Below, one piece after another: positions 53,897 to 62,928 of a stretch of DNA of 64,000 nucleotides. The notes under the pieces are model-generated. The model was not told the DNA's origin, made no database searches, and saw only the letters and a program-made list of their open reading frames with translations. Positions within the stretch are counted from its first letter, which is position 1; the number at the start of each line of letters is the position of its first letter. A program made the translations under genes and the position numbers. Source of the DNA: Vibrio methylphosphonaticus (lineage in GTDB: Bacteria; Pseudomonadota; Gammaproteobacteria; Enterobacterales; Vibrionaceae); contig NZ_JAMKMS010000014.1 of NCBI RefSeq assembly GCF_023634655.1, forward strand, positions 62,001 through 126,000, in the 5' to 3' direction.

Positions 53897-54787
53897 CTAA
53901 TACAGCGTCACGCTAATAGGGCAGTGGTCGCTCATGTTAAAAGACAACACGTCCTTGGTGTCCATCGTATTTTGAATGGCTGGGGACGTACGCAACGATG
54001 GGCTCACGATGATATGGTCGATCAATGAACGGAACTGATGGGTACGATTGGGGTTTTTATTAGATTGTACTTTACAGGTCGCTTTAGTGGATTGGCTCGT
54101 GAGTCGTGGGCTGTAACTGAGACCATTGGTCATTTGAGTCCACAACCAATCTCCGCGATAAGCCAGATTATGGTTGAAATCACCTAATAAAATATAGTTG
54201 TCTCCTTGCTGCTCTACCTGTTTAAGCCAGCTATTGACGGCTTTGCCCTGATGTTTAAGTTGCTTGCAAGACGATGTGGCTGAGTATTTCCCGCTGCATC
54301 CTGCTTTTAAATGTACCGACAGCAGCTGAATCTTTTCACCTTGATACGTTAACGTCACTGCAGATGCAAAGCGCAGTCGATTCCCTTGGGTAAGAGGAAA
54401 ATCAGGCTGGTCTTCAACTTGTAATGTGTCGCGTACAGCAAAACCAGTGTATTGGTTTATCTCATTAAACTGGTGTTTATGGTTATGGGAAAGCGCTCGG
54501 TCAGAAAAGTAAATGGTGTATTCGTCTCCCACCACTTTTTGGATAGCGGCGATCGAGTCTACTTCTTGGAACGCAAGAATGTCGGGTGAAACTTGTTCTA
54601 AGTGACGCGAAAGTGCTTGAAAATCGGCTTCGGTTCGTTGGCTCTGTTCAAACCTGTTTGAAGGGGTAAGTGATAGCCATTCTATATTCCAACTCGTGAT
54701 GGTTAACGCGTGCGTGAATGTAGGAAAAATACTTATAGCCACTACGCACGTAAATTTTGTTATTTCATAACAGATTGTTCTAAACAT
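53897..54787 (-). CDS. Exported endonuclease/exonuclease/phosphatase protein
   Basis: A 296-residue member of the EEP superfamily (DNase I-like fold) with a signal peptide (MFRTICYEITKFTCVVAISI, ending near THA). Motifs in order: TSWNIEWLS (Asn), DILAFQEVDS (metal Glu), LSVHLKAGCSG (catalytic His), LLGDFNHN (Asp, Asn), DHIIVSPS and the final SDHCPIS (catalytic Asp-His). It probably cuts nucleic acid or a phosphoester outside the cytoplasm. The exact start is uncertain; ATG 54787 was chosen for the signal peptide. Four Cys suggest disulfides. Confidence 0.86.
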   Translation of the reverse strand: MFRTICYEITKFTCVVAISIFPTFTHALTITSWNIEWLSLTPSNRFEQSQRTEADFQALSRHLEQVSPDILAFQEVDSIAAIQKVVGDEYTIYFSDRALSHNHKHQFNEINQYTGFAVRDTLQVEDQPDFPLTQGNRLRFASAVTLTYQGEKIQLLSVHLKAGCSGKYSATSSCKQLKHQGKAVNSWLKQVEQQGDNYILLGDFNHNLAYRGDWLWTQMTNGLSYSPRLTSQSTKATCKVQSNKNPNRTHQFRSLIDHIIVSPSLRTSPAIQNTMDTKDVLSFNMSDHCPISVTLY

Positions 54788-54947
54788 CGCCCTTGCCATT
54801 TCTAAATGATCGTCCAGCCAATGTGCCGCAAGCGATGCCAAAAGATCAACATAAAGTTGGCAAAATTTAATGAAAATTGTCTGTAATTAACTAACTGGGA
54901 TCAAGTTCAGTAAGATTGATATCTTCTTGCTCACTACCTCAGTTTAG

Positions 54948-54961
54948 TTGATCTAAATCAA
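54948..54961. promoter_or_regulatory. FNR/CRP-type site of the nrdDG promoter
   Basis: TTGAT-CTAA-ATCAA is a perfect match to the FNR consensus. It lies 45 bases upstream of the first NrdR box, as expected for an anaerobically induced nrdD. Confidence 0.85.
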
Positions 54962-54992
54962 TACTTTTAGTTCTCGCTTCTCGTTAAATACA

Positions 54993-55008
54993 CCACAATA
55001 TATTGTGT
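54993..55008. promoter_or_regulatory. NrdR box 1
   Basis: CCACAATATATTGTGT agrees with the NrdR consensus (ACACWATATNTWGTGT type). It starts 31 bases before box 2, the three-turn spacing usual for paired NrdR boxes. Confidence 0.85.
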
Positions 55009-55023
55009 CAGAATCAATCGTAA

Positions 55024-55039
55024 CACCCCCATATAGTGT
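55024..55039. promoter_or_regulatory. NrdR box 2
   Basis: CACCCCCATATAGTGT, a weaker copy of the box with the right half intact, 31 bases after box 1. Confidence 0.75.
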
Positions 55040-55082
55040 ATTTGTGGATAAGTCTGTGAATATTGAGGGGATAGGAGAAAGG

Positions 55083-57203
55083 GTGAAAACAATCGTAATC
55101 AAAAGAGACGGCTCTCGTGCTCCGTTTACAAAGGATCGTATAGAAGCTGCCGTAGTAAGAGCAGCAGAACATGCAGACAAAGCGCTTGAACTTTATGCGG
55201 CCAATGTCGCGATAGCAGTAGAGCTTAAATTGCAAGATTGCGAAAATGTAGACATCCAAGAGATCCAGACTCTCGTCGAGAACGAATTGATGCAAGGTCC
55301 ATACAAAGGGCTTGCTCGTTCGTATATCGAATATCGTCACGACCGTGATTTAGCGCGTGAAAAGAAAAGTGCGCTGACTAAAGAAATTGAAGGTCTGATT
55401 GAAGAAAGTAACGCAGACTTATTAAACGAAAACGCCAATAAAGACGGTAAGGTGATTCCGACGCAACGTGATTTATTAGCGGGCATTGTTGCCAAGCATT
55501 ACGCGAAAACACGTATTTTACCACGTGATATTGTTCAGGCGCATGATGAAGGTGATATCCATTATCACGATCTTGATTATGCACCGTTTTTCCCAATGTT
55601 TAACTGTATGCTCATCGACTTAAAAGGCATGCTGACTCATGGGTTTAAAATGGGTAACGCTGAGATTGATACACCAAAATCGATTTCAACGGCGACGGCA
55701 GTGACAGCGCAAATCATCGCACAAGTGGCCAGTCATATTTATGGCGGAACCACGATCAACCGTATTGATGAAGTGCTTGCTCCGTATGTAAAGACGAGCT
55801 ATGACAAGCACCTTGAGATTGCTAAAGAATGGGATATTCATGCTCCTGAAGAGTTTGCTCTCAAACAAACTGAAAAAGAGTGTTACGACGCGTTTCAATC
55901 TTTAGAGTATGAGGTTAACACCCTGCACACAGCGAACGGTCAAACGCCTTTTGTTACGTTTGGTTTTGGTCTTGGCACAAGCTGGGAGTCAAAACTGATC
56001 CAACAGTCAATTTTGAAAAATCGTATTGCTGGTCTGGGTAAGAACCGTAAAACGGCGGTGTTCCCTAAATTGGTATTTGCGATTAAAGATGGTTTGAATC
56101 ATCAGTCGCAAGACCCTCACTACGATGTTAAACAGCTAGCATTAGAATGTGCGTCAAAGCGTATGTACCCAGATATCCTAAATTACGACAAAGTAGTAGA
56201 AGTGACGGGTTCATTTAAAACGCCAATGGGTTGTCGTAGTTTTTTGAACACCTATGAAGAGAACGGTGAACTGCAGCATGAAGGTCGTAATAACCTAGGT
56301 GTCGTTAGTTTGAACTTGCCACGTATTGCTATTAAAGCAAACGGGTCTATTGATAAGTTCTATGAACTACTTAATGATCGAATGACATTGGCACGCCGCG
56401 CGCTAGAAACACGTATTAGCCGTCTTGAAAAAGTAAAAGCTCGTGTGGCGCCTATCCTATATATGGAAGGGGCATGTGGCGTTCGCTTAAAAGCAGATGA
56501 TTCAATAGCGCCAATCTTTAAAAATGGCAGAGCGTCTATTTCGCTAGGTTACATCGGTATTCACGAGACGATGACCGCGTTATTTGGCACAGATGTTCAC
56601 ATGTTTGATGACAATGAAATCCGTGATAAAGCGCTTGATATCATCAAACACATGAAAGAAACCGTGAAATCGTGGGCAGAAGAAACAGGTTATGCATTTA
56701 GCCTTTATGGAACGCCAAGTGAAAACTTATGCAGCCGTTTCTGTCAGATTGATACCAAAGAATTTGGTGTAATAGAAGGCGTCACTGACAAGGGTTACTA
56801 CACCAATAGTTTCCATTTAGATGTACAAAAGACGGTCAATCCATACGACAAAATTGACTTTGAGATGCCATACCCGGAAATATCGTCTGGTGGTTTTATT
56901 TGTTACGGTGAATTCCCGAACATGCAGCGCAACATCGAAGCGTTAGAAAATGTTTGGGATTACAGCTACAGCCGAGTGCCTTACTACGGCACAAACACGC
57001 CAATTGATGAATGCTATGAATGTGGTTATACGGGGGAGTTTGATTGCGCAAGTAAAGGCTTTACTTGTCCTAAATGTGGCAACCACGATTCATCCAAAGT
57101 ATCCGTGACACGCCGTGTTTGTGGTTATTTGGGTAGCCCGGATGCTCGTCCTTTCAACTTCGGCAAGCAAGAAGAAGTAAAACGACGCGTTAAACACTTA
57201 TAG
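55083..57203 (+). CDS. nrdD: Anaerobic ribonucleoside-triphosphate reductase
   Basis: A 706-residue class III ribonucleotide reductase that makes deoxyribonucleotides without oxygen. The GTG start (AGGAGA just upstream) was chosen because the frame upstream is the promoter with FNR and NrdR sites. An ATP-cone (about 3-95, IVIKRDGSRAPFTKDRIEAAV) is followed by the ten-stranded barrel. The zinc site is CYEC and CPKC near the C-terminus. The radical-bearing glycine is G681 in RRVCGYLGS, the same number as in E. coli. nrdG, the activator, follows after 220 bases. Confidence 0.97.
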   Translation: MKTIVIKRDGSRAPFTKDRIEAAVVRAAEHADKALELYAANVAIAVELKLQDCENVDIQEIQTLVENELMQGPYKGLARSYIEYRHDRDLAREKKSALTKEIEGLIEESNADLLNENANKDGKVIPTQRDLLAGIVAKHYAKTRILPRDIVQAHDEGDIHYHDLDYAPFFPMFNCMLIDLKGMLTHGFKMGNAEIDTPKSISTATAVTAQIIAQVASHIYGGTTINRIDEVLAPYVKTSYDKHLEIAKEWDIHAPEEFALKQTEKECYDAFQSLEYEVNTLHTANGQTPFVTFGFGLGTSWESKLIQQSILKNRIAGLGKNRKTAVFPKLVFAIKDGLNHQSQDPHYDVKQLALECASKRMYPDILNYDKVVEVTGSFKTPMGCRSFLNTYEENGELQHEGRNNLGVVSLNLPRIAIKANGSIDKFYELLNDRMTLARRALETRISRLEKVKARVAPILYMEGACGVRLKADDSIAPIFKNGRASISLGYIGIHETMTALFGTDVHMFDDNEIRDKALDIIKHMKETVKSWAEETGYAFSLYGTPSENLCSRFCQIDTKEFGVIEGVTDKGYYTNSFHLDVQKTVNPYDKIDFEMPYPEISSGGFICYGEFPNMQRNIEALENVWDYSYSRVPYYGTNTPIDECYECGYTGEFDCASKGFTCPKCGNHDSSKVSVTRRVCGYLGSPDARPFNFGKQEEVKRRVKHL

Positions 57204-57424
57204 TAAAAATAGCGAGCAGCGTTGAATGCATTGCCTATTGTGATACTGCGTTCAATGTAACATGTGCATAGTGGCAGGACGTGAAAGGTCACACTGACGC
57301 TAACAAAAGCAGCAAAAGAGCCGTCTTTACATGACTTGTGTGCAGGACATAATGTTGTGTATAGGCGGTTTATTGATTCGGTCGTGATCGAATCACCGAG
57401 TAAATATCTAGAGACTTACCAACG

Positions 57425-57895
57425 ATGAACTACCACCAGTATCACCCGATAGACGTTGTAAATGGACCCGGGACAAGATGTACGCTTTTTGTGTCTGGCT
57501 GTGAGCACCAATGCCGTGGTTGTTATAATCAATCGACGTGGTCATTGCGTTCAGGACATGCTTTTACACAAGCTCTCGAAGATCAAATTATTGCCGATCT
57601 TAACGATACTAGAATTAACAAGCGTGGATTGTCTTTATCTGGAGGAGACCCACTGCATCCAGCGAATGTCGAAGCGGTACTTAAATTAGTAAAGAGAGTT
57701 AAATCCGAGTGCGTTGGCAAAGATATCTGGTTGTGGTCAGGTTACACCTTAGCGAGTTTATCTGCCAAACAGCGTCAGGTTATAGACCTGGTGGACGTGC
57801 TGGTGGATGGTAAATTTGAGCAGCCGTTATTTGATCCAGAACTTGAGTGGCGTGGCAGTGCTAACCAAATTATTCATCGCTTTACTAAAATTTAA
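57425..57895 (+). CDS. nrdG: NrdD-activating radical SAM enzyme
   Basis: A 156-residue iron-sulfur enzyme that uses S-adenosylmethionine to place the glycyl radical on NrdD. The cluster-binding C26-x3-C30-x2-C33 (SGCEHQCRGCYNQ) and the GGDPLHP SAM-binding segment are present. E. coli NrdG has 154 residues. It follows nrdD in the same direction, probably in one transcript under the same FNR/NrdR control. The 220-base gap holds no other gene. Confidence 0.96.
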   Translation: MNYHQYHPIDVVNGPGTRCTLFVSGCEHQCRGCYNQSTWSLRSGHAFTQALEDQIIADLNDTRINKRGLSLSGGDPLHPANVEAVLKLVKRVKSECVGKDIWLWSGYTLASLSAKQRQVIDLVDVLVDGKFEQPLFDPELEWRGSANQIIHRFTKI

Positions 57896-58026
57896 GCCAT
57901 CGTTTTCGCTGATTATGGTGTAATTCTCCACAGCTCTCCTAGCTGACTGCATAAAAGTATTTCATTCATTTGAATCTAGTGATAACGTGAAAGCCATTGC
58001 TTGAATTTCAAAGGGTTGTGACTTTC

Positions 58027-59208
58027 ATGTTTTCTCATTTATCCGAGCCTACGCTCGATCCTATTCTGTCTCTTTCCGTTGCTTACCGAAACGATCCTCG
58101 CGAGGATAAAGTTGATCTTGGTATTGGTGTTTACCGCAATAGTGAAGGACAAACTCCAATCATGAAGGCTGTTTCCGAGGCGCAACGAATTGTGACCAGT
58201 GAACAGCAAACTAAAGCCTATGTAGGCTTAGCGGGTTGTGAAGAGTTTAATCAAAGTATCGCTAAAGTTGTGTTTGGTGAAACGCCAATTTACGACCGAA
58301 TGTCTATCATTCAAACGCCAGGCGCAAGCGGTGGGTTAAGAATGTTAGGAGACCTGCTGAACGTTGCCGCTCCGGGTACGACAGTATGGTTATCGAATCC
58401 AAGTTACGTGAACCATAAACCAGTGATGGAAGCAGCAGGATTAAACGTTAAGTTTTATCGCTATTTCAATACAGAAACTAAGCAGGTTGATACGGATGCG
58501 ATGTTGACCGACATCAGTTCAGCAGGCGCTGGTGATGTCGTACTTCTGCATGGTTGCTGCCATAACCCTACCGGGGCAGATATTTCACTAGAAGAGTGGA
58601 AGCAGATAACCGATTTGAGCGTGCGCAATGGGTTTGTTCCGTTTGTTGATGTTGCTTATCAAGGCTTTGGCGATGGGTTAGAGGCAGATGCACTAGGTCT
58701 GCGTCACATGGCTGAAAGTGTTGAAGAAATGCTGTTAACGACGTCTTGCTCCAAGAACTTTGGACTGTATCGTGAACGGACAGGGGCAGCCGTTGTTATT
58801 GGCAAAAATGCAAAAGAAGCGGCGAATGCACGCGGTAAATTGCTTACTTTGGCACGCTCGACTTATACCATGCCACCAGATCATGGCGCTGCGCTTGTCA
58901 AAACAATTTTGGCAGATGAACATCTCACCAGTCAGTGGCAAACTGAATTGTTAGAAATGCAGCAAAGACTAGTTTCGTTACGTGATGGTCTGTGTAAAGA
59001 ATTAAAAAACAATCATTCATCTGACCAATTTGACTTTATCATGGCTCACAAAGGCATGTTTACTGTGCTAGGATTTACAGCAGAGCAAATGCAGCGCCTA
59101 CGAACAGAATTTGGTATTTATGGCGTGGATGACGGCCGAATTAACATTGCGGGCTTGTCAGAAACTCAGTTACCTTATGTCGCTAACGCTCTTATATCCG
59201 TGAGTTAA
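58027..59208 (+). CDS. Aromatic/aspartate aminotransferase (TyrB/AspC family)
   Basis: A 393-residue class I PLP aminotransferase that exchanges amino groups between aspartate or aromatic amino acids and 2-oxoglutarate. The start at 58027 gives the family N-terminus and a length matching E. coli TyrB/AspC (397/396). It is preceded by AAAGGG, while an in-frame upstream start is 30 bases earlier. The Schiff-base Lys is in TTSCSKNFGLYRERTGA, and the GCCHNPTGAD and FVDVAYQGFGDG motifs are conserved. Whether it prefers aspartate or aromatic substrates cannot be read from sequence. Confidence 0.92.
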   Translation: MFSHLSEPTLDPILSLSVAYRNDPREDKVDLGIGVYRNSEGQTPIMKAVSEAQRIVTSEQQTKAYVGLAGCEEFNQSIAKVVFGETPIYDRMSIIQTPGASGGLRMLGDLLNVAAPGTTVWLSNPSYVNHKPVMEAAGLNVKFYRYFNTETKQVDTDAMLTDISSAGAGDVVLLHGCCHNPTGADISLEEWKQITDLSVRNGFVPFVDVAYQGFGDGLEADALGLRHMAESVEEMLLTTSCSKNFGLYRERTGAAVVIGKNAKEAANARGKLLTLARSTYTMPPDHGAALVKTILADEHLTSQWQTELLEMQQRLVSLRDGLCKELKNNHSSDQFDFIMAHKGMFTVLGFTAEQMQRLRTEFGIYGVDDGRINIAGLSETQLPYVANALISVS

Positions 59209-59336
59209 TGGTAATCTTGGCGCGTGAAAGATAGCGTGCAGTTTAAGTAAATCGTCGTACAGTCGTTGATACCGTTGCATGGTAGTCGGCAAAATACGAC
59301 GATAATCCTATAAAAAAAGTAATAAAAGGTGAATGA

Positions 59337-60038
59337 ATGAAAGCGTGGAAAGTGATTTTACCACTGATGTTAAGTGGCGGCCTAGTGGCGTGTTCTACGA
59401 CAAGCCAAACTGAATCAGTGACTCCACCACAAGTAGAAGAGCCAAAAACAGACTCATCTGCTTCCCAATCTCCAGACGAATCTGAAGCAACAAAAGCCGA
59501 GCCAGTTAAGGCAGAGCCAGAGGTGGAAAAACCTGTTGTTGAAAAAGAGACGAAACCTGCAGAAAAGCCTACTAAACCCGCGGTTAAACCGGCGCCTGTG
59601 AAAAATGGCGAAGGGAAATTGATTTTGGGTGAAGAGGAATACGTTCGTCTTGTTGATGTGAAAGTTACAACAAAAGCAAGAGTAGATACTGGTGCGACGA
59701 CTTCATCATTAAGCGCTGTCGATATTATTCCATTTGAACGTGATGGTAAAGACTGGGTGAAATTCAAGGTAAAACACAAAGGTGTTGAGTCTAAAGAAAT
59801 GAGTTTGCCAGTTGAACGTTGGGTCAAAGTGAAACAGTCTGGTTCAGAAGAGAGTGATAAGCGACCAGTCGTGCTTTCTGCAATTACTATTGGCGATATG
59901 ACAAGCAAAACCGAGTTTACGTTGGCAGACCGTACGCACCTTAAGTACCCAGTACTATTAGGGAGAAGTTTCTTTAGGGATGTTGCTTTGGTTGATGTTA
60001 GTAGAAAATACGTACAACCAAAACCGAAATCTAAATAA
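59337..60038 (+). CDS. Retropepsin-like zinc protease (RimK-associated, DUF785)
   Basis: A 233-residue lipoprotein. The signal peptide ends LVAC (Cys19). A low-complexity Pro/Glu/Lys linker (residues about 22-90) leads to a PF05618 domain, named putative ATP-dependent zinc protease but resembling retropepsins: the aspartic motif ARVDTGATTSS and the PVLLGRSFFRDVALVD C-terminal segment are present. Members of this family usually pair with RimK-type ATP-grasp ligases, none of which is in this window. It is probably tethered to the envelope and cleaves an unknown peptide. Confidence 0.9.
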   Translation: MKAWKVILPLMLSGGLVACSTTSQTESVTPPQVEEPKTDSSASQSPDESEATKAEPVKAEPEVEKPVVEKETKPAEKPTKPAVKPAPVKNGEGKLILGEEEYVRLVDVKVTTKARVDTGATTSSLSAVDIIPFERDGKDWVKFKVKHKGVESKEMSLPVERWVKVKQSGSEESDKRPVVLSAITIGDMTSKTEFTLADRTHLKYPVLLGRSFFRDVALVDVSRKYVQPKPKSK

Positions 60039-60077
60039 GCGAAAAATTAAGTAAAATTAGAAACGGCATAAACCATT

Positions 60078-60108
60078 AAAAAAGGCTTTCATAATGAAAG
60101 CCTTTTTT
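60078..60108. terminator. Bidirectional terminator, protease / outer membrane protein
   Basis: AAAGGCTTTC-ATAAT-GAAAGCCTTT with A7 before and T6 after, between convergent genes. Confidence 0.92.
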
Positions 60109-60181
60109 GTTGTTTGGATATTATTTCAAACCAAAACTCTGAGTACTATTGAGTCACATATAGGGGATGGTTTGAGACTTA

Positions 60182-60215
60182 GCATAAGGCTTAGAATTGC
60201 ATAAGGCTTAGAATT
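60182..60215. repeat. Perfect 17-bp tandem repeat spanning the OMP stop codon
   Basis: Two exact copies of GCATAAGGCTTAGAATT. The right copy contains the stop codon of the outer membrane protein gene, so the 3' end of the gene was duplicated in tandem. Confidence 0.93.
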
Positions 60216-60744
60216 CAAATCTGACGGCCATTTGAACTTGTGGACCATAAATACCGCCGTCTTTAATATCGGCTCCAAGAGACAGCTGATCTGTTGAGTG
60301 GAAACGAGCTCCCGCACTCCAAATAAATACCGTGTCGTCTCGGCGATTTAACATGCCGATTTGGCCAATCCCTTCTATATTCTCAAGTAGCCAGACACGT
60401 GAGCCAATATTAAATTCTGACATAAATTCGCTATCGAATTTTTCGTCATCTCGAGTCTTGACATTATGGATAAGCAGTTGGCCGTATATATCGGCAAATT
60501 GACCGGCAGGGCCATTAAACCCAATACCGCCCGCAACATCCCAGTCACCTTCGAAACGAGAATCTCCTCGTACTATAATATGCGTGTTTTCGGTAAAGAA
60601 AGTACTAAACTCTGCTCCTATTGTACCAGGGTTTGCACCCAAGCGAACTTGGAAAGCGTTGTAATTGAAATTATTAGCTTGCACTAATGAGGGGGCGATG
60701 ACTGCTAACGCTAAAAGGGCAGTACGACTTGCTTTACCTAGCAT
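60208..60744 (-). CDS. Small outer membrane beta-barrel protein
   Basis: A 178-residue exported protein with a signal peptide (MLGKASRTALLALAVIAPSLVQA). The mature part alternates polar and aromatic residues (NYNAFQVRLGANP, EGDWDVAGGIGFNGPAG, SEFNIGSRVWL, QVQMAVRFEF) and ends in Phe, the outer membrane insertion signal. It fits an eight-stranded barrel. No porin or adhesin match can be named. Its stop codon lies within a 17-bp tandem duplication. Confidence 0.85.
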   Translation of the reverse strand: MLGKASRTALLALAVIAPSLVQANNFNYNAFQVRLGANPGTIGAEFSTFFTENTHIIVRGDSRFEGDWDVAGGIGFNGPAGQFADIYGQLLIHNVKTRDDEKFDSEFMSEFNIGSRVWLLENIEGIGQIGMLNRRDDTVFIWSAGARFHSTDQLSLGADIKDGGIYGPQVQMAVRFEF

Positions 60745-60803
60745 GAGAACTCCGTAATGAATGTCGACATAAGGTCAAAATGATCAATTCGTCAAGTATA
60801 TAT

Positions 60804-60828
60804 AAAAAAGGCCTGCAAAATACAGACC
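60804..60828 (-). terminator. Terminator after the YgiW-type gene
   Basis: GGCCTG and CAGACC pair (one G-U), and on the minus strand are followed by T6 and TATAT, 25 bases beyond the stop. Confidence 0.75.
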
Positions 60829-60853
60829 AATTTATCTTATGTCGAGAAATTCA

Positions 60854-61225
60854 CTACATTATTTGAATATGCTCGACCTCAATTTCTGGTGTCGATCCGC
60901 CCTCATACTCGCCAAAAATACGAACTTTAGTTTGATTATCAATCGGTGTAGTGAGGGCAACGTCATCGAGCTCAACTTGTATTTCCGCGTCCCCGTCGCT
61001 AAATATAAACTTGTCGTCTTTAATCTGGCGGACGAGATAACCATCAATGATGACGTTTTGTTCGCTAAACATGCTGTTATCTGCCAGTAATTCACTGACC
61101 GATGCCGTATCTACGGGACCGTTATAGATAACCGCAGGGTTGTTTTGATGTCCACCGTCTTTTGCGAATACAAGCGCTGGAGCGAAGGTTAGGGCCGCGA
61201 TGATGGCATAAGCTGTTTTTTTCAT
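60854..61225 (-). CDS. YgiW/YdeI family OB-fold stress protein
   Basis: A 123-residue periplasmic protein. The start at 61225 opens a signal peptide (MKKTAYAIIAALTFAPALVFA); the frame runs 30 codons further upstream without one. The mature part is the BOF (bacterial OB-fold) domain, with VIIDGYLVRQIKDDKFIFSDGDAEIQVELDD in the frame and KVRIFGEYEG, EIEVEHIQIM. E. coli YgiW and Salmonella YdeI contribute to peroxide, metal or cationic peptide tolerance. It is an isolated gene with a terminator. Confidence 0.92.
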   Translation of the reverse strand: MKKTAYAIIAALTFAPALVFAKDGGHQNNPAVIYNGPVDTASVSELLADNSMFSEQNVIIDGYLVRQIKDDKFIFSDGDAEIQVELDDVALTTPIDNQTKVRIFGEYEGGSTPEIEVEHIQIM

Positions 61226-61455
61226 GGTGAATATCCTGTTCAATATGACTGGGTGTGGTGTGAGTTCGTGGTCTATTAAAGCGCACCTAAGCTTAACCGC
61301 GCGTGAGGCGCTCATTCATTTTCAATTCACGCCTGTTTTAGCTACACCTTTACGTATTTATCTAGTAATACTGAGGTTTACCCGTGACAGTGTTTGGGAT
61401 ATTTAAGTAAAAAAGGTAAACTAACCAAAGGCTTTGAAAAGATAATTAGGAACGT

Positions 61456-62928
61456 ATGCGTCGGACTTCACAAGCTCTGATGGTGCAAGGCACCACTTCA
61501 GATGCCGGGAAAAGTGTGTTGGTGGCAGGTTTATGCCGGGTGTTGGCAAGAAGAGCGGTGAAAGTTGCCCCCTTTAAGTCGCAAAATATGGCATTAAATA
61601 GTGGCGTCACTCAAGATGGGGGTGAAATTGGACGTGCCCAAGTGGTCCAGGCCCAAGCGGCTAGGGTTATACCAACGGTAGACATGAATCCTGTGCTAAT
61701 CAAACCTAACTCGGATACGGGGGCGCAGATCATCATACAAGGTAAAGCTTTTACCAATATGGATGCAGTTGATTTTCATGGCTATAAAAAAATTGCTATG
61801 CCCTATGTTATGGATTCGTTTAGCAAACTCTCTCAACAGTTTGACACTATTATCATAGAGGGAGCGGGCAGCCCTGCAGAAATTAACTTAAGAGAAAACG
61901 ATATTGCAAATATGGGTTTTGCAGAGAACGCAGACGTCCCCGTGATTATCGTGGCAGATATCGATAGAGGCGGTGTATTTGCTCATCTATACGGCACACT
62001 GGCGCTATTATCTGAATCTGAGCAACGTCGGGTCATAGGTTTCGTTATTAATCGTTTTCGAGGTGATATATCTCTTCTCGAACCGGGGTTGGATTGGTTA
62101 GAAGAAAAAACGGGGAAACCTGTTTTGGGTGTCATTCCTTACTTGCATGGTCTAAACATTGAAGCTGAAGATGCCATTGTGGGTGAGCAAATTAAAAATG
62201 ACCAGACTAAGCTGAGTGTTGTGGTTCCAGTATTAACTCGAATCAGTAACCATACCGATTTCGACGCACTACGACTGCATCCTGATATTGATTTCAGGTA
62301 TGTCGGAAAAGGCGAGCCGTTAGGCAGCGCTGACCTCATCATTTTACCTGGCTCCAAGTCGGTAAGAGATGACCTTGCGTATCTAAGAGAGCAAGGTTGG
62401 GATAAAGAAATTTACCGTCATTTGCGTTATGGTGGAAAAGTGATGGGGATTTGTGGCGGCTACCAAATGCTCGGTAATACTATTTCAGACCCACTCGGAA
62501 TCGAAGGCGTTTCTGGTACAACCCAAGGGTTAGGATTATTGAAACTAGATACGGAATTAGCCGAGCACAAGCAATTGAAAAACGTGACTGGAGAGATTCA
62601 GCTTTTAGAGCAATGCTTACCTGTTCAGGGTTACGAAATTCACGCAGGTGTATCACAAGTTAATGAAAAACAACCTATTATCGATAGTGACGGCGTCACT
62701 GATGGGGCGTTAAACGAAGATTCAACAGTTCTCGGGACTTATTGGCACGGTCTTTTTGATTCTGCGGATATGGTAGAACTATTAGCGGAATGGGTTAATG
62801 GGTCACAGATGCAATCATTCTCAATTGCCGATGAAAAAGAAAAAGCGATCGATTTAATTGCCGATGCGATAGAGGAGCATATGAGCCTTGACCTATTGTG
62901 GCCCGACATTCCGTTAGGTTCCAAATGA
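61456..62928 (+). CDS. cobQ: Adenosylcobyric acid synthase
   Basis: A 490-residue glutamine-dependent amidase that adds amides to adenosylcobyrinic acid diamide, a late step of vitamin B12 synthesis. The dethiobiotin synthase-like ATP domain (P-loop QGTTSDAGKS) is followed by a class I glutamine amidotransferase-like domain with nucleophile C333 (MGICGGYQMLG) and H431 (TYWHGLFDS). Length fits the family. modA begins within its stop codon. No other cobalamin genes or riboswitch were seen in the window, so the pathway must be elsewhere or rely on salvage. Confidence 0.96.
   Translation: MRRTSQALMVQGTTSDAGKSVLVAGLCRVLARRAVKVAPFKSQNMALNSGVTQDGGEIGRAQVVQAQAARVIPTVDMNPVLIKPNSDTGAQIIIQGKAFTNMDAVDFHGYKKIAMPYVMDSFSKLSQQFDTIIIEGAGSPAEINLRENDIANMGFAENADVPVIIVADIDRGGVFAHLYGTLALLSESEQRRVIGFVINRFRGDISLLEPGLDWLEEKTGKPVLGVIPYLHGLNIEAEDAIVGEQIKNDQTKLSVVVPVLTRISNHTDFDALRLHPDIDFRYVGKGEPLGSADLIILPGSKSVRDDLAYLREQGWDKEIYRHLRYGGKVMGICGGYQMLGNTISDPLGIEGVSGTTQGLGLLKLDTELAEHKQLKNVTGEIQLLEQCLPVQGYEIHAGVSQVNEKQPIIDSDGVTDGALNEDSTVLGTYWHGLFDSADMVELLAEWVNGSQMQSFSIADEKEKAIDLIADAIEEHMSLDLLWPDIPLGSK

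Noticed and set aside
54842..54947. Additional small genes between the EEP gene and nrdD
   Set aside because: Only short frames without ribosome sites are present; the stretch reads as promoter DNA.
55005..55082. N-terminal extension of nrdD by 26 codons
   Set aside because: It runs through an NrdR box. The GTG at 55083 has a good ribosome site and gives the family N-terminus and the expected glycyl-radical numbering.
59243..59908. Minus-strand frame of 221 codons opposite the zinc protease gene
   Set aside because: It is an antisense shadow of the low-complexity linker and protease domain. The plus-strand gene has a signal peptide and conserved motifs, and the shadow has neither.
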